A DNA stretch of 8,449 bases from Glaciecola sp. UBA1851 (GCA_002338515.1 DDIL01000094.1:1-8449), one strand, 5' to 3'. Shown: positions 1 through 7,306, counted from the first letter of the stretch. The notes: generated by a model not told the origin, from the letters alone. Numbers and translations are program-made.

Positions 1-1211
1 TCATTTTTTGCTAGCACTTCATTTTCAACCGCCGACTGCCACTGCGTTGAAGATGACAAAATAAACGGCTCGGTGATCATAATAGTATCCACACCTTGCT
101 GCTTTAATGTACTTATCATGTTAGTAGGCTCTGGCCAGTTATTTAAGTCCCAATTAAGGTTTCCCATATGGCCTTTTATATCAGGCCCAAACCAATACAA
201 GTCGAGCACTACTGCATCTAGCGGAAAGTCTTTTTCCTTAAAAAGCGCCACTGTATCTAACACTTCTTTCTGGCTTTTATAACCAAACCTTGATGCGTAA
301 TTGCCTAGCGCCCATCTTGGTGGCAAGGGCTGCTTACCGGTTGCTTCAACAAAATTTTCAACTAACTTATAAGTATTGTTACCGGCACTAAAAATATAAC
401 TGGTACGCCCAGCCTCGGCTTCAAACTGCAGAATATCTTGTTGCGAATAGCCTATATCTAAATGTCCACTTGCGCTGTTATCAAACGCAATCACATATCC
501 CTTTGTAGACATAACTGCTGGCAGCCCATAATACATTTGATTTGATTCAGTGGTGTAACCATAATGCGCGCGATTATACAGTGGCATTCTATGCCCCCGC
601 CTATCCATGCCAAGTACACGTTGACCGCCGCCTAATAACTGCTCATTGTCAGTTAACTGAAAACGAAACCCTCGCAAGTTATCATTTAAAAATAGGCCTT
701 GTTCTTCTTGGGTCAATAGTCCATTTTGATTATAAAAACTGATATTAAAAGGTGCAGTATCAATTCGCACGGTTAATTCAGGTAGCACTAGCAAATAACC
801 GGTTTCCATTTTTTCAAAACTTGCGTTAGCGTAATTGTTGGTGTTTTTGGGCAATGCAAATGAGGGTAATTGATACACGCCCTCTGGCTCATAAAACACT
901 TCAACCGTGCCAGCATTTATTGGGCGAACAGTTAACTGTGTATCGTTTAACGTTATGTTTAATTCATTACTTTCCCAGTTAATCGATTCAACATTTCGCT
1001 CAAGTTTTGCGCTTACTACTGACGCTTTTTTAGCATCAACCGGCACATTTGATATTGAATGAATGCCATCAACTTTATCTGCGTTAACACTATCAACATC
1101 AGCATTCACACACCCAAATGCAAATACTGTAAATAATGCAAGAAATAACATCTTAGCTGCGTTTTCTTTAACGTTTAAACATTGCTTACACGCATTTATT
1201 TTAATGTTCAT
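1..1211 (-). CDS. GH31 family alpha-glucosidase-type glycoside hydrolase, exported, C-terminus off the left edge
   Basis: The frame is open for 403 codons from ATG at 1211-1209 to the window edge. The product resembles GH31 enzymes, which release glucose (or related sugars) from the non-reducing ends of alpha-glucans. Residues 1-34 form a basic leader and hydrophobic core (MLFLALFTVFAFGC), so it is exported and may be lipidated at Cys34, although the lipobox is imperfect. Residues about 80-290 are the N-terminal beta domain, with the GGGQ...RRGHRMPLYNRAHYGY stretch near 194-219. The barrel starts at PPRWALGN (298-304), followed by SRFGY, PLDAVVLDLYWFGPDIKGHMGN (330-351) and ITEPFI (379-384). 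The catalytic Asp nucleophile and the acid/base lie beyond the edge, so activity cannot be judged here. An AAGGA-like ribosome site lies about a dozen bases upstream. An alternative start at Met21 (1151) would lose the basic leader. It follows the GH13 gene on the same strand, 172 bp downstream. Family is confident; exact substrate is inferred from the neighbour. Confidence 0.88.
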   Translation of the reverse strand, partial: MNIKINACKQCLNVKENAAKMLFLALFTVFAFGCVNADVDSVNADKVDGIHSISNVPVDAKKASVVSAKLERNVESINWESNELNITLNDTQLTVRPINAGTVEVFYEPEGVYQLPSFALPKNTNNYANASFEKMETGYLLVLPELTVRIDTAPFNISFYNQNGLLTQEEQGLFLNDNLRGFRFQLTDNEQLLGGGQRVLGMDRRGHRMPLYNRAHYGYTTESNQMYYGLPAVMSTKGYVIAFDNSASGHLDIGYSQQDILQFEAEAGRTSYIFSAGNNTYKLVENFVEATGKQPLPPRWALGNYASRFGYKSQKEVLDTVALFKEKDFPLDAVVLDLYWFGPDIKGHMGNLNWDLNNWPEPTNMISTLKQQGVDTIMITEPFILSSSTQWQSAVENEVLAKN

Positions 1212-1383
1212 TTTGGATGTATTCCTTTTAAATAACGTATTTTTACTACCGCAACACCACGAATAGACCTATTTTCATATACATTCATAAAAACCGTGTT
1301 CATCCACTAGTAGTCGTTACCAATTCAATGGATAAATACAACGGCTTCTACCCAATTTAGCAGAGTCTAGTTAGCTACCGCAC
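1212..1383 (-). other. Intergenic gap between the amylase and GH31 genes
   Basis: This 172-bp gap separates two minus-strand sugar-hydrolase genes. I see no hairpin with a T-run after the amylase stop, so read-through into the GH31 gene is possible. A core AACGTAT at 1234-1240, about 25 bp before the GH31 start, matches the core of the operator-like palindrome upstream of the amylase, but its flanks are poorly symmetrical. I could not identify a convincing -35/-10 pair. Confidence 0.4.
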
Positions 1384-3339
1384 TCAAAGTGATAATTCTA
1401 AAACGTATGATTGATTCGGCGCTAATTCCAACACAATATTTGCTTCACCATTAGCCGACACCATTAGCCCGCTGGTTTGCTCAGAAAGTAAATCGGTTAC
1501 TGAAATTGAGCCTGGTGTTAACGACCATTTCGCCACTAAATGACTTGGCACACTCACATTTGCCACTTGCATGCTCTCAGCAAAGTTTGATACAACAATA
1601 AGCGCTTTGTTATTGGTATAGCGCACAAAACTAAATAAGCTTTCATTATAAGTAGCCACTGTTTCATCATCATTTAAGCCTAAGTTAAATGAATGCAAGC
1701 TTTCGTACTCGCCAAGCATGGCAGGATGATTGGCAGAAATACCCATTACCTTAATATGATAATCGCGCAATGCCTTTTCAGCACTGGTTAACATACCGCC
1801 GTCAAAGGCACCATTGTTCATCCAACGTTGATGCGCTGGAACGCCTGCGTAATCAAAAATAGTCGTGCGCGATGGATCACCAAAACCTGTTTCTTCGCTG
1901 CCATCCTCACCCACATCTTGGCCAAAATACAACATAGTAGGTGCTTTACTAATTAATGCAGACGCCACTAAGGCAGGCATGCCTTTTTCAGCACTACCCG
2001 CAAAATCAGGGCTAGCAATACGTTGTTCGTCGTGGTTTTCTAAAAAATGCAGCATATGCGGCTCAATATCAGCTAAGCGGGTTTGTATATTTTCTAACGG
2101 GCTAGCCGGGCCTTTGCCTTGCATCACGAGTTTAAGTGAATCGTAAAACTCCACTTTGTCATACAAGTAATCCATTTTGCCAAGCTTAATATAATCACGA
2201 TAAAGCGTTGGGTTATAAACCTCAGCTAATAGCAAGGCGTCAGGAAATTTCGCTTTTATTGATGAATTTAGAAATGACCAAAACTCAACCGGCACCATTT
2301 CAGCCATATCGTAGCGAAAGCCATTTACCCCCTTTTCCAACCAATAATGCACAATGGCTTCAAACTTATACCAAGAATCAGGTAAATCGCTTTGTTGTTG
2401 CCAAAACGCATGGTGCTCGCTGTGTGGCTTATTTTCATAACCTGCAGGCAAACGCGGGAAATCGTAACTGCCATCTGGCTTGACGCCATAATTCACTTTA
2501 ACCGTTTCGTACCAGTCGTTTGCATTAGGTTTAGGCGCACGCGAGCCGTTGCCCGTCCACTTAGCAGGAACCTCTTCAAATTTACCGTCAGCCAAAGGTG
2601 CTTCATCGCCCCCTAAAGGCAAGTAACCATTTTCACCATCAGGCACTTCAAAGGCTTCACCTTGAATATAATAAAAATTATTGTGCTTTGCATATTCCAA
2701 AGATGTATCGTCGTTAGCACCAAAGTTACTTTGGCCTTGTGGTAAATTTAATGATTCATATTTACGCGCAACATGGTTAGGCACAATATCAATAATTACT
2801 TTCATACCATGCTTGTGTGTACGCTCAATTAACGCTTCAAATTCAGCTAATCTATTCGCTGGGTTTACCGCAAGATCAGGGTTAACGTTGTAATAGTCTT
2901 TTACCGCATAGGGTGAGCCGGCGCGGCCTTTTACTACATCTGGGTCGTCTAATGAAATATCATAATCAGAATAATCGTTAATGACTGCATGATGCGGCAC
3001 ACCGGTATACCACACATAAGAGGTACCTAATTCTTTTATGCCTAGCAAAGCTTCATCGGTAAAATCATTAAATTTACCCACACCGTTTTCTGCAATGGTG
3101 CCCCAGGGTTTATTGGTGGTATTTGTATTACCAAACAAACGCGTAAACACCTGATAAATAACAGGCTTGCCTTCTCCTTGCGCATGATGCTTTGCTAAAG
3201 TTTCAGGCAACGCTTCTGCAGCGGGCTGTTGGTTTTTACTTTGTTGAGCCACACTTTCACCTTGATTAGACTGCGAACAGGCCAATACCAATAAGGTAGA
3301 AGCCGCCAATGCTGTTATTTTTGTTTTAATATGATTCAA
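1384..3339 (-). CDS. GH13 alpha-amylase-family lipoprotein
   Basis: Probable secreted or outer-membrane-anchored alpha-amylase-family enzyme that cleaves alpha-1,4-glucans. All four GH13 signature regions are present (numbering from GTG at 3372): region I DIVPNH (195-200), region II GFRYD with nucleophile Asp355, region III LLAEV with acid/base Glu384, and region IV ENHD with Asp448. The barrel opens at KPVIYQVFTRLFG (about 69-81) and a C-terminal beta domain covers about 555-662. I place the start at TTG 3339 (651 residues): AAGGTGG lies five bases before it, and the product then begins as a compact lipoprotein signal ending LLVLAC (lipid Cys32 in the longer numbering, about residue 21 here). 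The frame is also open from GTG 3372, with other GTG codons between, but that start has no clear ribosome site. It lies upstream of the GH31 gene on the same strand, consistent with a starch/maltodextrin unit. Family call is firm; substrate and exact start are inferred. Confidence 0.93.
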   Translation of the reverse strand: MNHIKTKITALAASTLLVLACSQSNQGESVAQQSKNQQPAAEALPETLAKHHAQGEGKPVIYQVFTRLFGNTNTTNKPWGTIAENGVGKFNDFTDEALLGIKELGTSYVWYTGVPHHAVINDYSDYDISLDDPDVVKGRAGSPYAVKDYYNVNPDLAVNPANRLAEFEALIERTHKHGMKVIIDIVPNHVARKYESLNLPQGQSNFGANDDTSLEYAKHNNFYYIQGEAFEVPDGENGYLPLGGDEAPLADGKFEEVPAKWTGNGSRAPKPNANDWYETVKVNYGVKPDGSYDFPRLPAGYENKPHSEHHAFWQQQSDLPDSWYKFEAIVHYWLEKGVNGFRYDMAEMVPVEFWSFLNSSIKAKFPDALLLAEVYNPTLYRDYIKLGKMDYLYDKVEFYDSLKLVMQGKGPASPLENIQTRLADIEPHMLHFLENHDEQRIASPDFAGSAEKGMPALVASALISKAPTMLYFGQDVGEDGSEETGFGDPSRTTIFDYAGVPAHQRWMNNGAFDGGMLTSAEKALRDYHIKVMGISANHPAMLGEYESLHSFNLGLNDDETVATYNESLFSFVRYTNNKALIVVSNFAESMQVANVSVPSHLVAKWSLTPGSISVTDLLSEQTSGLMVSANGEANIVLELAPNQSYVLELSL

Positions 3340-3421
3340 GTTTGCCACCTTATACACATTTGCTAAACCCACAAAATATAAAATTTGCTGAGCTATTTAC
3401 ACTGTTCGAATACTACTTATA

Positions 3422-3451
3422 TTTATATGGTAACCGTTAATAACTTGTTAA
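3422..3451 (-). promoter_or_regulatory. Candidate sigma70 promoter for the amylase gene
   Basis: On the minus strand a TTAACA box (3451-3446) and a TATAAA box (3427-3422) are separated by 18 bp. Each matches the sigma70 consensus at five of six positions. Transcription would begin near 3414, giving a leader of about 75 bases to the TTG start. The position just downstream of the operator-like palindrome supports it. This is a consensus match only. Confidence 0.5.
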
Positions 3452-3457
3452 AACAGT

Positions 3458-3471
3458 TGCAAACGTATGCA
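3458..3471. promoter_or_regulatory. LacI-family-type operator palindrome
   Basis: TGCAAACGTATGCA is a near-perfect inverted repeat with six of seven half-site positions symmetric around a central CG. That is the layout typical of LacI/GalR-family operators. It sits seven bases upstream of the -35 box proposed for the amylase and about 70 bp before the divergent ParD-like gene. Given the GH13/GH31 genes, a maltose-type LacI regulator is the likeliest binder, but no regulator gene is in the window. Confidence 0.5.
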
Positions 3472-3539
3472 GGCCGCATTTGGGTATTTTATTGTCGTTT
3501 TTGTAGCTATCTGCTAAGTTTTTAACAAAGGAGGAAGTT

Positions 3540-3911
3540 ATGACTGAACATTCGAGCTCTATTCGATTAAATGCAAACTTAGTATCAAGTGCAGCAATTG
3601 TTGCAAAAAGCGCTAACCGCTCATGTGCGCAACAAATTGAATTTTGGGCAGAATTAGGTAAAAAATTATCCGGGCATCTTACTGAACAAGAAGCAGTAAA
3701 GTTCTTATCAGGACAAACTAATGTAGTAATGAAAGTTCAAACCACTTATTCATTTGATGCAAAGGCGTTAGCAAAAACAGTTCAGAACGATGAAGCTTTA
3801 TCCGACGATTTACTAAATAACGGACACACGCTGTATTCTGCCAGCCCTAATGGCTCTGATTTGCTCATTGCTAGCTTTCCGGATGGAACGGTAAAAGAAA
3901 GTGACAGCTAA
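3540..3911 (+). CDS. ParD-like antitoxin-family protein (ribbon-helix-helix), no toxin alongside
   Basis: A 123-residue protein starting at ATG 3540 behind a very strong ribosome site (AAAGGAGGAAG). The first 46 residues fit the ParD-like antitoxin family: a beta strand SIRLNANL (7-14), a helix VSSAAIVAKSAN (15-26), and a second helix with the family-typical QQIEFWAELGKKL (31-43). This fold dimerises and binds operator DNA. The C-terminal half is of unknown role and ends in a LLIASFPDGTV motif (108-118). The middle, about 49-97, is not recognised. The flanking genes are an amylase on the opposite strand and gmd 202 bp downstream, and no ParE/RelE-like toxin frame adjoins it. It could be a stand-alone transcription regulator or the remnant of a toxin-antitoxin pair. 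Family call is good; function is inferred. Confidence 0.75.
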   Translation: MTEHSSSIRLNANLVSSAAIVAKSANRSCAQQIEFWAELGKKLSGHLTEQEAVKFLSGQTNVVMKVQTTYSFDAKALAKTVQNDEALSDDLLNNGHTLYSASPNGSDLLIASFPDGTVKESDS

Positions 3912-4039
3912 TAGTCTCAATTGTTTACCACTGCTAACCTCAAATAACCACGCCCACCGCTGCAGATTGAGATGTTGAAAATTTGCTACACAATTAAACC
4001 AAAACGCTATTATGTCTATCAATATTATTCAAGTATGTT

Positions 4040-4045
4040 TATAAT
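4040..4045 (+). promoter_or_regulatory. Candidate -10 box for gmd-fcl
   Basis: A perfect TATAAT lies 68 bp before the gmd ATG, within an AT-rich stretch of the 202-bp gap after the ParD-like gene. No good -35 box is found at 16-18 bp, so it may need an activator. Neither a JUMPstart nor an ops-like element was seen here. Confidence 0.35.
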
Positions 4046-4113
4046 TTCGAGTCCTAGGTTGAGCGTTGGGTTGCTATACCCGTTTCGTTAGATATTACAA
4101 AAAGAGTTATTAC

Positions 4114-5229
4114 ATGAAAAAAGCACTTATTACCGGTGTAACCGGTCAGGATGGATCCTATTTAGCCGAATTTTTGCTCGAAAAAGGTTACGAAGTACAC
4201 GGCATTAAGCGTCGCGCCTCGTTATTTAACACTGAACGTGTTGACCATATATATGAAGATCCTCATAACGAAAGCCCTAAGTTTCATTTACATTATGGTG
4301 ACTTAAGTGATAGCTCTAACCTTACACGTATACTCAAAGAAGTGCAGCCTGATGAAGTTTATAACCTAGGTGCACAATCGCATGTTGCCGTTTCATTTGA
4401 AGCACCAGAATATACGGCAGATGTAGATGCAATGGGAACCTTAAGAATATTAGAAGCTATTCGCTTTTTAGGCCTTGAAAAGAAAACTAAATTTTACCAA
4501 GCATCAACCTCAGAGCTTTATGGTTTAGTTCAAGAAATACCGCAAAAAGAAACCACCCCTTTCTACCCACGTTCACCTTATGCAGTGGCAAAAATGTATG
4601 CATACTGGATTACGGTTAACTATCGCGAATCTTATGGTATGTATGCTTGTAATGGTATTTTGTTTAACCATGAATCTCCACGCCGAGGTGAAACCTTTGT
4701 AACGCGTAAAATTACACGAGGTATATCGAATATTGCACAAGGTTTAGAGAAGTGTTTGTATTTAGGTAACATGGACGCACTTCGTGACTGGGGTCATGCT
4801 AAAGACTACGTGCGTATGCAATGGATGATGTTGCAACAAGACAAAGCAGAAGATTTTGTTATTGCCACGGGCAAGCAAATTTCGGTAAGAGAATTTGTTA
4901 GAATGTCAGCTAAGGAAGCAGGCATTATTGTTGAATTTACTGGCGAAGGCGTAGACGAAATTGCTACTGTAGCTTCAATTGAAGGCGATAACGCACCTGG
5001 CGTTAGCGTTGGCGACGTAATTGTAAAAGTTGACCCTCGTTATTTCCGTCCTGCTGAAGTTGAAACCTTACTTGGCGACCCATCAAATGCTAAAAACAAA
5101 CTTGGTTGGGTGCCTGAAATTACGGTTGAAGAAATGTGTGCTGAAATGGTTGAACACGACCTACAAAAAGCGAAGCAACATGCCCTACTTAAAAAGCACG
5201 GTTATTCTGTTTCAGTAGCAAAAGAATAA
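4114..5229 (+). CDS. gmd: GDP-mannose 4,6-dehydratase
   Basis: Converts GDP-D-mannose to GDP-4-keto-6-deoxy-D-mannose in the cytoplasm, the first step toward GDP-L-fucose (also a branch point to other 6-deoxyhexoses). The product is 371 residues, close to the E. coli enzyme. It shows the NADP-binding GVTGQDG (8-14) of an extended short-chain dehydrogenase, the STSELYG catalytic loop with Thr132 and Glu134, and the YAVAK motif with Tyr156 and Lys160. NHESPRRGETFVTRKI (185-200) and RDWGHAKDYV (224-233) are family-typical. The frame is open back to a TTG at 4066, but ATG 4114 gives the canonical MKKALITG start and has an AAAAGAG ribosome site eight bases upstream. The fcl gene follows after 57 bp, so the two form one pathway unit. 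All key residues are intact. Confidence 0.97.
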   Translation: MKKALITGVTGQDGSYLAEFLLEKGYEVHGIKRRASLFNTERVDHIYEDPHNESPKFHLHYGDLSDSSNLTRILKEVQPDEVYNLGAQSHVAVSFEAPEYTADVDAMGTLRILEAIRFLGLEKKTKFYQASTSELYGLVQEIPQKETTPFYPRSPYAVAKMYAYWITVNYRESYGMYACNGILFNHESPRRGETFVTRKITRGISNIAQGLEKCLYLGNMDALRDWGHAKDYVRMQWMMLQQDKAEDFVIATGKQISVREFVRMSAKEAGIIVEFTGEGVDEIATVASIEGDNAPGVSVGDVIVKVDPRYFRPAEVETLLGDPSNAKNKLGWVPEITVEEMCAEMVEHDLQKAKQHALLKKHGYSVSVAKE

Positions 5230-5245
5230 TTTGTAAAGGATGAGA

Positions 5246-5273
5246 AAAAATAGTCTCTTATGAGGCTATTTTT
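5246..5273 (+). terminator. Hairpin with T-run between gmd and fcl (terminator or attenuator)
   Basis: A 12-bp stem pairs 5246-5257 with 5262-5273 around a TTAT loop. There is one G-T wobble and the distal arm ends in five Ts. The lower stem is A-T only, so the same arms also give a reversed A-run/T-run. It begins 17 bp after the gmd stop and ends 13 bp before the fcl ATG. It has the form of an intrinsic terminator but lies inside a two-gene pathway unit, so partial read-through is likely. Confidence 0.6.
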
Positions 5274-5286
5274 GTTTGGAGAAAAC

Positions 5287-6246
5287 ATGAAAAAAGTATT
5301 TGTTGCAGGCCACAGAGGCATGGTTGGCGCAGCCATTGTTAGGCAACTAAGCAAGCGTGACGATATAGAGCTAGTAACTAAAACTCGTCAAGAGCTCGAT
5401 TTAACTAGCCAGCAAGCGGTTAGCGATTTTTTTGCTACCAGCAATATAGATGAAGTGTATTTAGCGGCGGCTAAAGTGGGTGGTATTCATGCTAACAATA
5501 CCTACCCTGCTGAATTCATTTATGAAAACTTGATGATTGAAGCGAATATTATTCATGCTGCTCACAGCAATGATGTGCAAAAGCTATTATTTTTAGGCTC
5601 AAGCTGTATATACCCAAAACTTGCTGAACAACCCATGCAAGAAACCGCTTTGCTTACTGGCACGCTTGAAGAAACAAACGAACCGTATGCCATTGCTAAA
5701 ATTGCCGGTATTAAATTGTGTGAAAGCTACAACCGCCAATATGGCCGAGACTACAGAAGTGTCATGCCAACTAACTTGTATGGCCCACATGATAACTTCC
5801 ATCCTGAGAACTCGCATGTAATTCCAGCCTTATTAAGACGCTTTCATGAAGCGGCGCAAAATAATGCAGAAGAAGTGGTTGCTTGGGGAACAGGTACACC
5901 TATGCGTGAGTTTTTACATGTTGACGATATGGCAGCTGCTAGCATACATGTTATGGAGCTTAATAACGAAACTTATGCCGACAACACACAACCCATGCTT
6001 AGCCATATAAACGTAGGCACTGGCGAAGACTGCACCATTAGAGAATTAGTTGAAACCGTTGCTAAAGTAACAAAATTTAACGGTAAAATTACGTGGGACA
6101 GCACCAAACCAGATGGCGCACCAAGAAAGCTGATGAACGTATCACGCTTGCATTCGTTAGGTTGGAAACACACCTACAACTTAGAAGCAGGCTTACAAGA
6201 TGCATTTGATTGGTTTATAGCAAACCAAGACAACTTCAGAGGCTAG
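5287..6246 (+). CDS. fcl: GDP-L-fucose synthase (GDP-4-keto-6-deoxymannose epimerase/reductase)
   Basis: Performs the 3,5-epimerisation and the NADPH-dependent 4-reduction that turn the gmd product into GDP-L-fucose, the donor for fucosylated polysaccharides. It has 319 residues against about 321 in E. coli WcaG. The nucleotide-binding GHRGMVG lies at 8-14. Catalytic residues align with a constant offset of two from the E. coli enzyme: Ser105 and Cys107 in GSSCIYP, Tyr134 and Lys138 in YAIAK, and His177 in PENSHVIP. NLYGPHDNF (163-171) and MREFLHVDD (206-214) are also typical. The frame is open from ATG 5260, but that codon lies inside the upstream hairpin. ATG 5287 has GGAG five bases upstream and gives the standard MKKVFVAGHRG start. 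The stop is only a few bases from a palindromic repeat. The gene is convergent with the DUF5989 gene. Confidence 0.97.
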   Translation: MKKVFVAGHRGMVGAAIVRQLSKRDDIELVTKTRQELDLTSQQAVSDFFATSNIDEVYLAAAKVGGIHANNTYPAEFIYENLMIEANIIHAAHSNDVQKLLFLGSSCIYPKLAEQPMQETALLTGTLEETNEPYAIAKIAGIKLCESYNRQYGRDYRSVMPTNLYGPHDNFHPENSHVIPALLRRFHEAAQNNAEEVVAWGTGTPMREFLHVDDMAAASIHVMELNNETYADNTQPMLSHINVGTGEDCTIRELVETVAKVTKFNGKITWDSTKPDGAPRKLMNVSRLHSLGWKHTYNLEAGLQDAFDWFIANQDNFRG

Positions 6247-6249
6247 CTA

Positions 6250-6304
6250 GGTTCCCGCCTGCGCGGGAATGATGCCCTCTCGTCATCCCCAACTTGATTG
6301 GGGA
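6250..6304. repeat. REP-like double hairpin between convergent genes
   Basis: Two small palindromes fill most of the gap between the fcl stop (6246) and the DUF5989 stop (6327). The first pairs TTCCCGC (6252-6258) with GCGGGAA (6263-6269). The second pairs TCCCCAA (6286-6292) with TTGGGGA (6298-6304). Both are nearly identical to the two ends of the 84-bp units at 8151-8449, but here they stand side by side with about a dozen bases between the stems, in reverse order and without the central part. No T-run follows either stem, so a role in mRNA 3'-end protection or rho-assisted termination is more likely than classic termination. Confidence 0.8.
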
Positions 6305-6326
6305 CCCCCTAAATCAACCACCAAAC

Positions 6327-6479
6327 CTAAAATATAGTATAAATAAACGTAGCCAACGAAGACTGCTGCGTAGCCACAACTATTGCACCAAGTAGCGCTA
6401 AAATAACAATAATAGGCAATAGCCAAATTTTCTTACGTACCTTTAAAAATGCCCACAAATCTTGTAAAAACTCTAGCAT
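6327..6479 (-). CDS. DUF5989-family (SxtK-like) small membrane protein
   Basis: A 50-residue protein starting at ATG 6479. It has an amphipathic, basic N-terminus (MLEFLQDLWAFLKVRKK), one transmembrane helix (about 18-37, WLLPIIVILALLGAIVVA) and an ending ATFIYTIF. This is the typical shape and length of DUF5989 proteins, which occur next to SxtJ and carbamoyltransferase genes in polysaccharide and saxitoxin (sxtK) loci. No biochemical role is known to me. Its ATG overlaps the sxtJ stop by one base (TAATG), so translation is probably coupled. The family is recognised by pattern, and synteny supports it. It is too short for many gene finders. Confidence 0.85.
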   Translation of the reverse strand: MLEFLQDLWAFLKVRKKIWLLPIIVILALLGAIVVATQQSSLATFIYTIF

Positions 6480-6967
6480 TAAAACGGCTCCTTTAAGTTC
6501 TCTTTTTTAGGGGCATTTTCACGTACTACCCAAGCGCTTTCGTTTTTCTTCACTTGCTTTTTGTGCTTATATTGCAAGCCCTTGCGCCACTGCATAACTA
6601 AGCCTATTGGCACAATTAATAAATAATAAGCCAAAGCCAAAATAATACGTGTATTAATAAACCCAAACACCGAGGCAATGAACATCCAAACAACATAAGG
6701 GTAATACAATAAGCTGGGTTTGAATATATATAAACCGGTAAGCACCATAGCAATATATAAAGGCCAGTTTGGTATACCTAAACTAAACAGCCAAGGTAAT
6801 ACCAACATAAATACAACAGGGAATGCAATAGCCATGGTAACGGCGAAACTTTTTAACGCTTCGGTATCCTGTTTACTAGCTAGAGGCAGCAGCACAGAAC
6901 TTGTGAACCAATGTTTGCTTTTTTTTAGCGCAGAGTAAAAAGCGCCATCACTTTTCTTATTATTCAA
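6479..6967 (-). CDS. SxtJ-family membrane protein
   Basis: A 162-residue inner-membrane protein. Hydrophobic segments lie at about 41-62 (FAVTMAIAFPVVFMLVLPWLF), 67-82 (NWPLYIAMVLTGLYIF), and 88-125, the last probably covering two helices and ending in LLIVPIGLVMQW. A basic cytoplasmic tail contains ESAWVVRE (143-150), which resembles the S-x-W-x-x-R tail of SxtJ proteins. The role is unknown. The family travels with NodU/CmcH-type carbamoyltransferases, so a scaffold or membrane-handling role in glycan carbamoylation is inferred. The start is a TTG at 6967 with AGG shortly before it; a stop codon lies three codons upstream in frame and the next Met is residue 45, so no better start exists. 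The gene is separated from the carbamoyltransferase by a Phd-type antitoxin gene. Confidence 0.82.
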   Translation of the reverse strand: MNNKKSDGAFYSALKKSKHWFTSSVLLPLASKQDTEALKSFAVTMAIAFPVVFMLVLPWLFSLGIPNWPLYIAMVLTGLYIFKPSLLYYPYVVWMFIASVFGFINTRIILALAYYLLIVPIGLVMQWRKGLQYKHKKQVKKNESAWVVRENAPKKENLKEPF

Positions 6968-7037
6968 AGTCTACCTAGCTATCTATTCTAAATTGGCGAT
7001 ATTATTTTTCTTAACATCGATGTTATGCACTCTTACA

Positions 7038-7286
7038 TCATTCATTAGTTTCGCTATCAAGCGAATCAAAAAAAGCGGTAGCATACGCTAGTTCACTTTC
7101 GTCCACGTTGTTAAATCTTGATTTAACTAACTCTATTTTAAGTGCTTCAATTCGTTTGTATTCATCGGTTGATAATAAAACGGCTACCGATATACCGTTT
7201 TTCTTAATTTCTACCGGCTCAGATTGCACTTTTAACAACATTTCACCAAAATTGGTTTTTGCATCATTCACGTTTAATGTGTACAT
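7038..7286 (-). CDS. Phd/YefM-family antitoxin, no toxin alongside
   Basis: An 82-residue protein starting at ATG 7286 with GGTGG a few bases upstream. The N-terminal half is textbook Phd/YefM: MYTLNVNDAKTNFGEMLLKV (1-20), then PVEIKKNGISVAVLLSTDEYKRIEAL (24-49), which dimerises and binds the promoter of its own operon. The acidic C-terminus (about 58-82) would be the segment that neutralises a toxin. No toxin frame is present: only 70 bp separate it from sxtJ downstream and 97 bp from the carbamoyltransferase upstream. It may be a solitary regulator, a remnant, or an antitoxin acting against a toxin elsewhere. It sits within an otherwise conserved gene trio, so it looks inserted. Confidence 0.88.
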   Translation of the reverse strand: MYTLNVNDAKTNFGEMLLKVQSEPVEIKKNGISVAVLLSTDEYKRIEALKIELVKSRFNNVDESELAYATAFFDSLDSETNE

Positions 7287-7306
7287 AAAGCCACCATATT
7301 TTCGTT

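Noticed and set aside
1212..1383. Intrinsic terminator after the amylase gene
   Set aside because: Short palindromes such as ACTAGT are present, but no GC-rich stem followed by a T-run on the minus strand could be found.
3813..4022. 69-residue minus-strand open frame
   Set aside because: It overlaps the end of the ParD-like gene antisense, has no ribosome site or recognisable domain, and does not look like a toxin.
3912..4113. JUMPstart/ops element before the polysaccharide genes
   Set aside because: No GGCGGTAG-like core was found; the only notable signal is the TATAAT at 4040.
6968..7037. A toxin partner for the Phd-type antitoxin
   Set aside because: The gap to sxtJ is only 70 bp, and the upstream gap of 97 bp also has no usable frame.
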